A DNA stretch of 64,000 bases from Caryophanales bacterium (GTDB lineage: Bacteria; Bacillota; Bacilli; Bacillales; Amphibacillaceae). The notes beneath the pieces were generated by a model. It was not told the DNA's origin. It did no database searches and worked only from the letters and a program-made list of their open reading frames with translations. Below, piece by piece: positions 44,084 through 52,421 of this stretch. The stretch's first letter is position 1. The number at the start of each line of letters is the position of its first letter. The stretch covers positions 35,234-99,233 of the forward strand of contig JARIBO010000048.1 of the NCBI GenBank assembly GCA_029257405.1, read 5' to 3'. A program made the position numbers and the translations under genes.

Positions 44084-45458
44084 ATATTTAATAAAAGTAG
44101 AAGCAATGTTAGAAGCTAGAGTAAACAATCATGATTTACTACCAGTCTTAGAGCGGAAACAAATTTTAAAACAATTAAAACACATGTTAATTGAAAAAGA
44201 ATTTGTTTTTTTAGAAGCGTTAAATACAGATTTAAAAAAATCAGCGTTTGAAGCTTATGCTTCAGAATTTGCTGTTTTATTAAATGAAATTGACTATGTG
44301 TTAAAAAATATAGATAAATGGTCTAAAGAAAAGTCTTCATATCGTTTTAAAATAGGTACAATTGAAAAAGTCGAAAAAAACCGTGAAGCGTATGGGACAG
44401 TACTTGTAATTAGTCCGTGGAATTATCCTTTACAACTTGCTTTAATGCCTGTGATTAGTGCAATTTCAGCAGGAAACAGATGTGTAATTAAACCATCAGA
44501 ACACGCACCAGCAACGAGTAAGGCATTACAAAAGTTGATTGATGTTTATTTTTTACCTGAACAAGTAATAGTCGTCCAAGGTGATGCCGAAATCGCAAAA
44601 AAGCTAATTAATTTACCATTTAATCTACTTTTTTTTACGGGTAGTGAAAAAATAGGTAACTTAGTTTACGAGCAAGCAGCTACAAAACAAATGCCAGTCA
44701 TTATGGAGCTTGGAGGTAAAAATCCTTGTATTATAGATGAAACAGGGTTTTCTGAAAACGCTTTAGAAGAAATTGTTTGGGGTAAGTATTTAAATGCGGG
44801 GCAAACTTGTATTGCTCCTGATAGGTTATTTGTTCATCAATCAATTTATGAAGAGACATTAGAAGCTTTGAAAGAGAATATAGTCTCTTTTTTTGGTGAA
44901 AATCCAAGTGAAAGTTTAAATTATGGTCGTTTAATTCATGAAGACCACTACCGCCGTTTAGAACGTCTTTTAACAGCAGGGACAATCTATTATGGTGGAT
45001 TGTCTAAGCGAGAAGAGTTATTTATCGAACCAACGCTTTTAATAGACGTTAATCAAAAAAGTGGTTTGTTAAAAGAAGAAATATTTGGCCCAATTTTACC
45101 AGTTATACCTTATACTGATTTAAACGAGTTACTTCGACAGAATCTATTACAAAAAGATAGTCTGGTTGTTTATCTTTTTAGTAAAAACAATGACACTTTA
45201 AACTTATTAAAAAAGCAAATGAAATCAACAATAAGTATAAATCATGTTATTCAATATGCTACAAATCCTAAGATTGCTTTTGGAGGAGTTGGAAGAAGTG
45301 GATTCGGTGCTTATCATGGTTACGCTGGTTATAAATCATGTAGTTATGAGCGAGCAATATCAAAGTCATTCACTTATAAACAGATGAATAAAAAATTTCC
45401 ACCATATAAAAAGCAAGACTTAACGCTATTGCGAAAGTTACGGAAATGGCTTATATAA
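44073..45458 (+). CDS. aldH: Aldehyde dehydrogenase, probably 4,4'-diaponeurosporenal dehydrogenase
   Basis: 461 residues. ISPWNYPLQLALMP binds NAD, MELGGKNPCII carries the general-base glutamate, and NAGQTCIAPDRLF the catalytic cysteine. It should oxidise the carotenoid aldehyde made by CrtP to diaponeurosporenoic acid. In S. aureus the corresponding enzyme is encoded far from the crt operon; here it overlaps crtP and lies upstream of crtQ, which strongly supports the role. The C-terminus YKKQDLTLLRKLRKWLI is basic and amphipathic and may associate with the membrane. Confidence 0.9.
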   Translation: MEDKYLIKVEAMLEARVNNHDLLPVLERKQILKQLKHMLIEKEFVFLEALNTDLKKSAFEAYASEFAVLLNEIDYVLKNIDKWSKEKSSYRFKIGTIEKVEKNREAYGTVLVISPWNYPLQLALMPVISAISAGNRCVIKPSEHAPATSKALQKLIDVYFLPEQVIVVQGDAEIAKKLINLPFNLLFFTGSEKIGNLVYEQAATKQMPVIMELGGKNPCIIDETGFSENALEEIVWGKYLNAGQTCIAPDRLFVHQSIYEETLEALKENIVSFFGENPSESLNYGRLIHEDHYRRLERLLTAGTIYYGGLSKREELFIEPTLLIDVNQKSGLLKEEIFGPILPVIPYTDLNELLRQNLLQKDSLVVYLFSKNNDTLNLLKKQMKSTISINHVIQYATNPKIAFGGVGRSGFGAYHGYAGYKSCSYERAISKSFTYKQMNKKFPPYKKQDLTLLRKLRKWLI

Positions 45459-45480
45459 GAAGTTAATAGGAGGAACCAAA

Positions 45481-46599
45481 ATGCTACTTGCATTTATAAT
45501 TGTTTTATTGCTCATATTAATAGGTTTAATAAGTGGTATGTTTATGTTTTGGTCACTTCCAACACCGCAAAATGTAGAAGGAAAGCAAAAGAATCCATTT
45601 CTATCAATTATTATACCTGCGAGAAATGAAGCACACCGCTTGCCAATCCTTTTAGAATCTTTAAAACACCAAAATTTAAAAGCTTACGAAGTAATTGTTA
45701 TTGATGATAAGTCAGATGATCAAACTGTAGAAGTAGCAAAGAGTTACGGTGCAACTGTTTATGCTAACACCGCAATAAACAATGTGGATTCAGGTAAAAC
45801 AATTGCTTGTGCGAATGGAGCAAGTCATGCTAAAGGGGAATGGTTACTTTTTTTAGATGCGGATGTAAAATTTGAAAAAAGTAATAGTTTAGAGAAGCTT
45901 TTATCGAGTTATCAAAACCAAAAATCAAAAGGAATATTATCAATTCAACCTTACCATAAAGTTGAAAAAAGATATGAAAATTTATCTGCAGTATTTAATA
46001 TAATTGTGCTGACCGGAGTTAATGTATTTACGTATTGGAAAAGTAAATTCAAAACTGCAGGATCATTTGGTCCATGTATCTTATGCGATAAGAAAAGCTA
46101 CCTTCAAACAGGGGGACATGCTTGGGCAGAAGAATCAATTATGGATGATTTTGCATTAAGTAAACTTTTTTTAAATGATAATTTACCAGTTACAAATTAC
46201 GGAGGTAAAGGAATCATTAGTCTGCGTATGTATTCAGGCGGCGTGCGAGAATTAACAGAAGGATGGACAAAAAACTTAGCTACCGCATCTCAATCGACCC
46301 ATCCACTTGTTATGACATTGATTAATTTATGGATATTTGGGGCTCTTTTAGCAACAAGTTTACCGTTGGTTGCTTTATTAACGGGGAATTTTATATTTAT
46401 TACTCTTAGCTTAGCTGCATATATGTTTTATGGTATACAAACAGCTGTCCATGCAAAAAGAGCAGGTAATTTTAAAAAACGGATTTTTTTATTTTATCCA
46501 GTTTTATTTTTATTCTTTATAGGTGTGTTTATGTATTCATTATATCGCACCCATATTTTGCACTCCGTTATGTGGAAAGGACGAAAAATTAAAGTGTAA
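45481..46599 (+). CDS. crtQ: 4,4'-diaponeurosporenoate glycosyltransferase
   Basis: 372 residues. An N-terminal membrane anchor is followed by a GT2 domain: IIPARNEAHRLPILLESL, then IDDKSDDQTVEVA and the metal-binding LDADVKF. Helices at about 275-355 form a C-terminal membrane part. It esterifies glucose to diaponeurosporenoic acid. The placement after aldH and before crtO matches the reaction order. AGGAGGAAC precedes the ATG. Confidence 0.92.
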   Translation: MLLAFIIVLLLILIGLISGMFMFWSLPTPQNVEGKQKNPFLSIIIPARNEAHRLPILLESLKHQNLKAYEVIVIDDKSDDQTVEVAKSYGATVYANTAINNVDSGKTIACANGASHAKGEWLLFLDADVKFEKSNSLEKLLSSYQNQKSKGILSIQPYHKVEKRYENLSAVFNIIVLTGVNVFTYWKSKFKTAGSFGPCILCDKKSYLQTGGHAWAEESIMDDFALSKLFLNDNLPVTNYGGKGIISLRMYSGGVRELTEGWTKNLATASQSTHPLVMTLINLWIFGALLATSLPLVALLTGNFIFITLSLAAYMFYGIQTAVHAKRAGNFKKRIFLFYPVLFLFFIGVFMYSLYRTHILHSVMWKGRKIKV

Positions 46600-46617
46600 T
46601 GAAGGAGAGCTAAAAAA

Positions 46618-47091
46618 ATGTCAGTTACAGCAGGAATTATACTTATACTAGTAAATATTATTGCTTGGGGATTTTTTCATTTTTTTATTTCTTATTTATG
46701 TTTTAAAATCCCAATAAGCTTCTTTTTAGAAAGTAATCGTTTTTTTAAAATAAAAAAATGGGAACAATCAGGTGAAATCTGGCAAAAATTATTGTTAGTC
46801 AAAAAATGGAAAGGCTTCCTAATTGATGGCTCTTCGATAGCGAAAAAGAGTTATAATAAAAGTCATTTACATGGCAAAAGAAAAAATGATTTAATGGTCT
46901 TTGCAGCTGAAACAAAACGAGCAGAGTTAACGCACTTTCTCTTAATTCTTCCAGCACCTTTGTTCTTTTTGTGGAATCCAGTTTGGGCTGGTTGGATTAT
47001 GATTATTTATGCATTAATAGCGAATCTACCATTTATTATTGTGCAGCGTTATAACCGGGGAAGAATTGAAGTCATTTTAAATAAATTATAA
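46618..47091 (+). CDS. crtO: Glycosyl-4,4'-diaponeurosporenoate acyltransferase
   Basis: 157 residues with two or three membrane segments. SNRFFKIKKWEQSGEIWQ and KKWKGFLIDGSSIAKKSY followed by LMVFAAETKRAELTHFL match staphylococcal CrtO. It adds a fatty acyl chain to the sugar and completes a staphyloxanthin-like pigment at the membrane. AAGGAGAGC precedes the ATG. It is the last gene of the operon, followed by a composite hairpin. Confidence 0.92.
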   Translation: MSVTAGIILILVNIIAWGFFHFFISYLCFKIPISFFLESNRFFKIKKWEQSGEIWQKLLLVKKWKGFLIDGSSIAKKSYNKSHLHGKRKNDLMVFAAETKRAELTHFLLILPAPLFFLWNPVWAGWIMIIYALIANLPFIIVQRYNRGRIEVILNKL

Positions 47092-47094
47092 TAA

Positions 47095-47150
47095 ACCCTA
47101 CTCATAATTAAAATATACCTGGTCAAGGTAGATTTTTTAGAGCAGGTTTT
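47095..47150. terminator. Composite hairpin terminator between crtO and the CDF gene
   Basis: Outer imperfect arms around AAACCC and AGGTTTTTTT enclose an inner stem of TACCT/AGGTA extended by AAAAT/ATTTT. The outer pairing has bulges, so this is less certain than the other terminators. Confidence 0.55.
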
Positions 47151-47151
47151 T

Positions 47152-48039
47152 TTAATTAAATGGGTTAATATGAACAAATACATTACTTACTTCTGGATGT
47201 GTTTGCATCAAGGTTATTTTTGCAGACTTTCCTATATCATGCCCTTTTTTTACACTCATTTTAGAATCAACACTGATTTTTAAGTCGATGATAACGTAAC
47301 TTCCATGTGTTCGTGCAAACAGCTCATCTATTTGATTAATTCCTTCAACAGAAAGAGTGGTATCATGATATTTACTCACATCTTCATCACTCAATACTTT
47401 TTCTAAAATAACGAGTGAAGATTCCTTTGCTAAATTATAACCAACTTTAATTACGATAATGGAAACAACAATTCCTGCAATCGCATCTCCGTAAACTAAG
47501 ATAGGCATATTAATTTTATCACCTAAAATAGCAGCGCCAACACCAATTAATACAGCAAGTGAAGAGAGTGAATCAGATCTATGATGCCAAGCGTCGCTTA
47601 TTAAAGCTGTACTGTTGTATTTTTTTCCAAGACGCATTTTATATTGGAATAAAACTTCTTTTAAAATAATAGAAAAAATAATGATAAAAAGGGCTAATTG
47701 AGTTGGTGCAATAGGCGTTTCTCCAAACAAAATTTTTATAGAAGAAATACTAATTTCAATTCCGACCACAATTAATAAAAGTGCTACGATAATGGATGCA
47801 ACATTTTCAGCTTTTCCGTGACCATAAGGATGTTCTTTGTCAGGAGGTTTATTTGATATGCGGACTGCAAATAAAATTACAACTGAACTTACGATATCTG
47901 AAGCAGAGTGTAAAGCGTCAGCAATTAATGCGCGACTACCTGACAAAAAGCCACCTAACCCTTTAATAATTGTTAGAAATAGATTAGCGAATATGCCAAT
48001 CCAAGTTGCCCTATATATTTGTTTTGTATTTTCTTTCAC
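47152..48039 (-). CDS. Cation diffusion facilitator (CDF) family transporter
   Basis: 295 residues: six membrane helices and a cytosolic C-terminal domain from about 205. Metal-site motifs are ADALHSASD in helix 2 and DAWHHRSDS in helix 5 (each HxxxD). The presence of Asp and His at these places is compatible with zinc, iron or manganese export. The C-terminal HINPFN end is typical. It is monocistronic and convergent with crtO. The metal cannot be assigned from sequence alone. Confidence 0.9.
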   Translation of the reverse strand: MKENTKQIYRATWIGIFANLFLTIIKGLGGFLSGSRALIADALHSASDIVSSVVILFAVRISNKPPDKEHPYGHGKAENVASIIVALLLIVVGIEISISSIKILFGETPIAPTQLALFIIIFSIILKEVLFQYKMRLGKKYNSTALISDAWHHRSDSLSSLAVLIGVGAAILGDKINMPILVYGDAIAGIVVSIIVIKVGYNLAKESSLVILEKVLSDEDVSKYHDTTLSVEGINQIDELFARTHGSYVIIDLKISVDSKMSVKKGHDIGKSAKITLMQTHPEVSNVFVHINPFN

Positions 48040-48226
48040 ATTTATCTCCGCCTTTTATGTCTATCTATATACTACCAGTAAGGTATCGTGTGGGTCTAGA
48101 GCAACGTTATTAGCTATCTTAAACATGCATAAATATGTACAACTATTTTGCCGTAAGCAAACAAAAAATAGATGATAAAAAACGTGTTTCTTGATAAGAT
48201 AGAATTAATCTAATGGAGGGATAAAC

Positions 48227-49066
48227 ATGAAATTACTGACATACTATAAAAATGATAAAAAACATTTAGGAATTAAATTAGCTGAAGGAATACTTCCAGT
48301 TAATTCAATGAGTATTCAAGAGGTTATTAATCAAGGTGAACAAGGTATCATGCATTTACAACAAATAATAGAAAAAAGTTCAGTTGATGATTATTTATCA
48401 GAAGAAATTGAATACGCACCGGCACTTACAGAACCTGAAAAGATAATTTGTGTGGGTTTAAATTATAGAAAGCATGCAGATGAAATAAAAGCTGATTATC
48501 CCAAATATCCCATTTTATTTAATAAATTTAATAATGCATTAAGTGCTCATCAAGCTAAAGTGTTAATACCTGAAACAACAGAAAGACTTGATTACGAAGT
48601 GGAGCTTGGAATTGTTATCGGTAAAAAAGCATGTAATATTAGTGAATCAGAAGCACTTGATTATGTTTTTGGTTATTGTACAACAAATGATTTATCAGCA
48701 CGTGATTTACAAAAAAGAACAGGTCAATGGATGTTAGGTAAAACAAGTGATGGATTTCTTCCAATAGGGCCTTATATCGTAACAAAAGAAGAGATACCAA
48801 ATCCTAATAACTTAAAAATTAAAACAAAATTAAATGGAAATATTGTACAAGATTCAAATACATCAGATATGATATTTTCAGTTCCAGAATTGATCAGCTA
48901 TATATCAAAACATATGACTTTAAAGCCTGGAGACTTAATTATTACAGGTACACCTGAAGGGGTTATTATCGGAAAGCCAATTGAAGAAAGAAGCTATTTA
49001 ACACAATCTGATGAAGTGACTGTAGAAATTGAAAATCTAGGTAGTTTAACAACTCGGTTCAAATAA
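48227..49066 (+). CDS. Fumarylacetoacetate hydrolase (FAH) family protein
   Basis: 279 residues. VGLNYRKHADEI begins the catalytic domain (about residue 78), RLDYEVELGIVIGKKA carries the metal-binding glutamates, and TGTPEGVIIGKP is the C-terminal FAH motif. Family members hydrolyse or decarboxylate 2-oxo acids (YisK/YcgM types); the substrate is unknown. ATG after TGGAGGGAT. A single gene upstream of the MerR-like gene, with about 160 bases between. Confidence 0.88.
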   Translation: MKLLTYYKNDKKHLGIKLAEGILPVNSMSIQEVINQGEQGIMHLQQIIEKSSVDDYLSEEIEYAPALTEPEKIICVGLNYRKHADEIKADYPKYPILFNKFNNALSAHQAKVLIPETTERLDYEVELGIVIGKKACNISESEALDYVFGYCTTNDLSARDLQKRTGQWMLGKTSDGFLPIGPYIVTKEEIPNPNNLKIKTKLNGNIVQDSNTSDMIFSVPELISYISKHMTLKPGDLIITGTPEGVIIGKPIEERSYLTQSDEVTVEIENLGSLTTRFK

Positions 49067-49224
49067 TTTGAATATTAAATATTGAACATATTGCATTAAA
49101 TGAGTCTGTATTAGTCATCTGTTCATTGATTTAAATGATCTTAAACTTACCTTTAAATAATCAAAAATAAAAAAACGTGCAAAAAGTGATGGTAAAAGGT
49201 ATGATTGGGGTAGAGGTGATAAAT

Positions 49225-49833
49225 ATGACTGACAACGCAATAGACACTATAGAAGACGACATAGGGGAAGCCGAAACGACTTATTTAACAAGTGAAGTTT
49301 CAAAAATGTTAGGTATGGCCAATACTACAATTAGAAAGTATAGTCAAAGCTTAGAAAGTAAAGGCTACTCTTTTACTAAAGGACAGGGGACGGGAGCGCG
49401 TCGTGCTAGATTATATACAGATAAAGATATTACTGTTTTAAGATATTTAAAAGAAATTAGAGAAGAAACAAATATAACAGTAGAGCGTGCGACAAGTGTT
49501 GTTGTTGAAAGGTTTGGTAAAGGTACAACACAGGAGACGTTGCCTGAAAGAGTGCCAGTTACTACTGATTTAGATAAATACGCTAAACAACATGATGAAT
49601 TAAAAAAGACGGTTAGTAAACAAAGTGGGTTAATCTTAAAACAGAATAAATTAATTCTTAATTTAAGTGAAAGATTGGAACAACAAGAAGATTTTATAAA
49701 CGAACAAATTGACCAAAAAGTACATAAAATAATTAATCAAAATAAACAAATTGAAACATCAAAAAAAACTACCAAGCAAAAAAGTGGATTATTAAATAGA
49801 ATAATAAAAAGTATAATACGTGGAATGAATTAA
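49225..49833 (+). CDS. MerR-like HTH protein with coiled coil (RacA/DUF3967-like)
   Basis: 202 residues. A MerR-type winged helix occupies about 20-85 (YLTSEVSKMLGMANTTIRKY, then ARLYTDKDI). A long heptad-like stretch follows (about 120-175). The basic amphipathic end LLNRIIKSIIRGMN could touch the membrane. This layout resembles RacA and DUF3967 plasmid/phage proteins that bind DNA and a polar or membrane partner. The ATG at 49225 follows GAGGTGAT; a frame from 49177 has no site. The role is unknown; a nucleoid-organising function is possible. Confidence 0.7.
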   Translation: MTDNAIDTIEDDIGEAETTYLTSEVSKMLGMANTTIRKYSQSLESKGYSFTKGQGTGARRARLYTDKDITVLRYLKEIREETNITVERATSVVVERFGKGTTQETLPERVPVTTDLDKYAKQHDELKKTVSKQSGLILKQNKLILNLSERLEQQEDFINEQIDQKVHKIINQNKQIETSKKTTKQKSGLLNRIIKSIIRGMN

Positions 49834-49896
49834 TTATAATTAAATTCAAACAAAATTTTAAAGTATTAATGTACTTGCAGCACGCATTCAATCTAA

Positions 49897-49925
49897 TTGA
49901 CATTAATCTTGTTAAAAGGTATCAT
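49897..49925 (+). promoter_or_regulatory. Sigma-A-type promoter
   Basis: A perfect TTGACA (49897-49902), a 17-base spacer and TATCAT (49920-49925), about 50 bases ahead of the 96-residue membrane protein gene. Confidence 0.75.
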
Positions 49926-49975
49926 AAATTAAGGTTAAGTACTTTCGAACTTAATATTTATAAGAGGTGACGAGA

Positions 49976-50266
49976 ATGATTCAATCAGTATTAACTATTG
50001 GTGCAGTTTTAGTACCAGCATTACTTATTATTAGTATTATATTAACGAAAGCAACATCAAGCGAGAAATACGTTGGATATTTTCCAGCACTACTTTCATT
50101 TGCAGCAGGACTAATCTTACTCCTATTTGCTACAATTATCGATAAGATTGTCATCATGGGTGCAGGTTTAGGTGGTTGGGGAATTGCGTTATTATTTGCA
50201 GGCGCAGTTAGCGCATTAGTTATCTCAGTTCTTGATGCGTATGCTCAAGTGGATGCTAAAGCATAA
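49976..50266 (+). CDS. Small three-helix membrane protein of unknown function
   Basis: 96 residues with three strongly hydrophobic segments (VLTIGAVLVPALLIISIIL, ALLSFAAGLILLLFATII, GWGIALLFAGAVSALVISVL) and a short hydrophilic tail. I do not recognise the family. The ATG at 49976 follows GAGGTGACG at good spacing; the in-frame GTG at 49967 is inside that site. It has its own promoter at 49897 and a strong terminator, so it is a monocistronic gene. Confidence 0.7.
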   Translation: MIQSVLTIGAVLVPALLIISIILTKATSSEKYVGYFPALLSFAAGLILLLFATIIDKIVIMGAGLGGWGIALLFAGAVSALVISVLDAYAQVDAKA

Positions 50267-50302
50267 AAAAACATGTAGAGAATATTCTCTACATGTTTTT
50301 TT
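50266..50302. terminator. Bidirectional terminator
   Basis: A perfect inverted repeat of about 18 bp centred near 50283, with A-run and T-run flanks, between the small membrane protein and cvfB. Confidence 0.9.
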
Positions 50303-51164
50303 ATTTAACTATAAAAGTTGTTGATTCATCTTGATTAATAATCCTTTCACGCATTAATTTTCCTAAAGCGCGTTTGAAAGCTGATTTACTCATTCCAAAG
50401 ATATCTCTAATATCTTCAGGATCACTTTTATCATTATAAGGCATTGTGCCATCATTAAGTTTTAAGTAAGCTAAGATAGTTTCAGAATCTGGATCGATTC
50501 TTTCTTCTTTTAAAGGGAGTAATGAAGCATTTACAGTCGCGTCATCTTTTACTTCAATGACTCGTCCTTCAATAAACTCACCTAATCTAGGTTCTTCTTC
50601 GCGTTCTGAATTGTGAATGAAGCCTCTAACATTATTTTCAGTGATAAATGCAGCACCTTCACGATTCGTATAATAAATAGTACCTGAAACAGGGCTATTT
50701 AATTCAAAATCTGTTGCAGGTTCGAATATGGGCTCAATGTCATACTCAGTTGCAGGAATTGCAAGTAAGCGTCCACGTCTATCTTCACCAAGTGCAAGGT
50801 ATAAAAAATCATTTTCTATTGGCCATACTTCTGTATAGATTGGTAAATCATCAACAGAAACTAAAATTTCTTTAGTCGTTCCAATATCAACAAAAACGCC
50901 TAATTGAGGGACGACATTAATTACTTCAGCCCAACCAAATGTTTCACGATCAATTCTTGGAATCATTGTTGTTGCAACGACTTGTTCGTTTTTATCGTGA
51001 TATAAAAATACTTCAATTTCAGTTTCATCTAAAAGTTCTTCATCTTCATTCATATCATTGAAATGTAAAAGTACATCATGGTCCTCTACATCTAATACAT
51101 AGCCAGTTTCTATTTTTCTAATCACAATCGCTAATTTAATTGTTCCTACTAATAAGCTATTCAT
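50301..51164 (-). CDS. cvfB: S1-type RNA-binding protein CvfB/YitL
   Basis: About 287 residues. Three S1-like OB domains (about 5-60, 65-130, 140-210) and a C-terminal winged helix. GWAEVINVVPQLGVFVDIG and GAAFITENNVRGFIHNSER are S1 signatures, and IRDIFGMSKSAFKRALGKLM is the winged-helix block of YitL/CvfB. In S. aureus CvfB influences virulence gene expression and binds RNA. The ATG at 51164 follows AAGGAG; an upstream frame start at 51242 falls in the leader. A long structured leader precedes it. Confidence 0.9.
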   Translation of the reverse strand: MNSLLVGTIKLAIVIRKIETGYVLDVEDHDVLLHFNDMNEDEELLDETEIEVFLYHDKNEQVVATTMIPRIDRETFGWAEVINVVPQLGVFVDIGTTKEILVSVDDLPIYTEVWPIENDFLYLALGEDRRGRLLAIPATEYDIEPIFEPATDFELNSPVSGTIYYTNREGAAFITENNVRGFIHNSEREEEPRLGEFIEGRVIEVKDDATVNASLLPLKEERIDPDSETILAYLKLNDGTMPYNDKSDPEDIRDIFGMSKSAFKRALGKLMRERIINQDESTTFIVK

Positions 51165-51194
51165 ATGTAATAACTCCTTTATTTTATATTGGAA

Positions 51195-51498
51195 AAGGGA
51201 TACTCTAATTAAAGAGCATCCCTTATGTTTAGTTGGTTTCAAGTAACTAATAAGTTTTATTTTTTATATCCCTAATTATATATTGCTATAATTTAGGTGG
51301 GAAATCAGTTTCGTTTAGATAGACGAAACATTATTTCACTTTACCGCGGTCAAAATTCCACTGGGTGTTTCTTACTTAAGCAACGTAAACCCAACCTTCT
51401 TTTACGTCCTTGCGACCCTTAAGTCGCGCCAGTGTGAATAAGTATTGCAAAAACATATCGTAGAATGCCATAACTTATTGGTCACTCATATATTCAAC
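51195..51498 (-). ncRNA. Unidentified structured RNA or cvfB 5' leader
   Basis: A near-consensus minus-strand promoter would start transcription near 51498. The RNA can form: a 10-bp closing stem with one bulge (51439-51429 with 51364-51355) enclosing a GCGAC/GTCGC hairpin (51427-51412) and an ACGTAAA/TTTACGT hairpin (51407-51383). The loop of the first (TTAAG) can pair with CTTAA at about 51380-51376, a pseudoknot. A separate 12-bp hairpin spans 51337-51301. Near the 3' end a GGGAT/ATCCC hairpin (51224-51195) followed by TTTT resembles a terminator 30 bases before cvfB. It matches no RNA family I know. It may be a stand-alone RNA or a riboswitch-like leader. Confidence 0.55.
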
Positions 51499-51504
51499 CT
51501 AATT

Positions 51505-51533
51505 AGTATCTCATTAAAACAATTAAATGTCAA
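51505..51533 (-). promoter_or_regulatory. Promoter of the structured RNA / cvfB leader
   Basis: On the minus strand a perfect TTGACA (51528-51533), a 17-base spacer and GATACT (51505-51510). Confidence 0.7.
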
Positions 51534-51547
51534 CTATTATAATCGAG

Positions 51548-52276
51548 TCACGTAGATTCTATAAATTGTTGAATCAATAAATATACACCTGTAAATGTCA
51601 ATAGGGCGTATGTTAATTTGCGAAAAACAGCTTGATTAATTCTAATGAATAAAAATTCTCCAAAAAACATACCGATGGCGATTAGAGGTAAGGATAATGC
51701 GCTAAGTATCCAAACGTTTAAAGTTGTGCCAGCGACAAAAACTTGAGTAAATAAACTCATGATACAAATAAATATATAATAAATTAATGTTGTCCCCCGC
51801 AATTTTTCTTTTGGGGTGTCTGTACCAGAAAAATAAAGTAAAATGGGTGGCCCTGACATGCCAATACTTGTTGTGAGTGCACCAGAAACACTACCAATAA
51901 AAATGTCTTTTATATTTGTTTGTTTAATTCTAATGTTTAAGAATAAAAAGAAAGTTAATAATAAGACTAAAACACCTATTCCGATTTTCAGCCAAGCAAT
52001 ATCTAAAAGCATGAAAATGGCCATACCAATTGGTAAACCTAATACACTTCCAAATGTAAAACGCTGTAAAATTCCTTTATCGACATCATTTTTAACTTTT
52101 TTAATGAATGCCAAAGAAATGACTAAAGATAATATTAAGCTAATTTGAACGGCTTCACGCGGTTCTAAAATAATTAATAAAAATGGAGTCGAAACAATCG
52201 AAAAGCCAAATCCAGTACTCGATTGTAAAGTAGCAGCGAGCAAAATAATAAGAATAAAAAGCAAAATTGTATTCAA
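51548..52276 (-). CDS. TSUP family (TauE/SafE-type) membrane transporter
   Basis: About 242 residues with eight membrane helices in two repeats. LQSSTGFGFSIVSTPFLL in repeat one and SGALTTSIGMSGPPILLYF in repeat two are the TSUP signature. Members export sulfite or organosulfonates or import sulfur compounds; the substrate here is unknown. I prefer the TTG at 52276, eight bases after AGGTG; the GTG at 52285 lies within that ribosome site. It is monocistronic. Confidence 0.87.
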   Translation of the reverse strand: MNTILLFILIILLAATLQSSTGFGFSIVSTPFLLIILEPREAVQISLILSLVISLAFIKKVKNDVDKGILQRFTFGSVLGLPIGMAIFMLLDIAWLKIGIGVLVLLLTFFLFLNIRIKQTNIKDIFIGSVSGALTTSIGMSGPPILLYFSGTDTPKEKLRGTTLIYYIFICIMSLFTQVFVAGTTLNVWILSALSLPLIAIGMFFGEFLFIRINQAVFRKLTYALLTFTGVYLLIQQFIEST

Positions 52277-52421
52277 ATTGATCACCTAATCCTATCACTA
52301 TACTTAAATGTGTGTATACATACATTTATGATAGATGATTTACTTATTTAATACTATGAAAAATTTACTAATCTGTAATATGTTATTATTGAAATAGAAT
52401 TTCTAAATGGAGGTGCTTTTA

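Noticed and set aside
51340..51365. T-box-like string (GTGG, then ACCGCGG on the minus strand) in the cvfB leader
   Set aside because: The T-box needs GGTGGNACCGCG nearly contiguous; here six extra bases intervene. No specifier stem I was recognised, and cvfB is not a tRNA-linked gene.
51290..51500. RNase P RNA, tmRNA, 6S or SRP RNA as identity of the structured region
   Set aside because: Conserved blocks I know for RNase P, tmRNA and SRP RNA are missing. For 6S the expected single long hairpin with central bubble is not what I can fold. 6S is not excluded with certainty.
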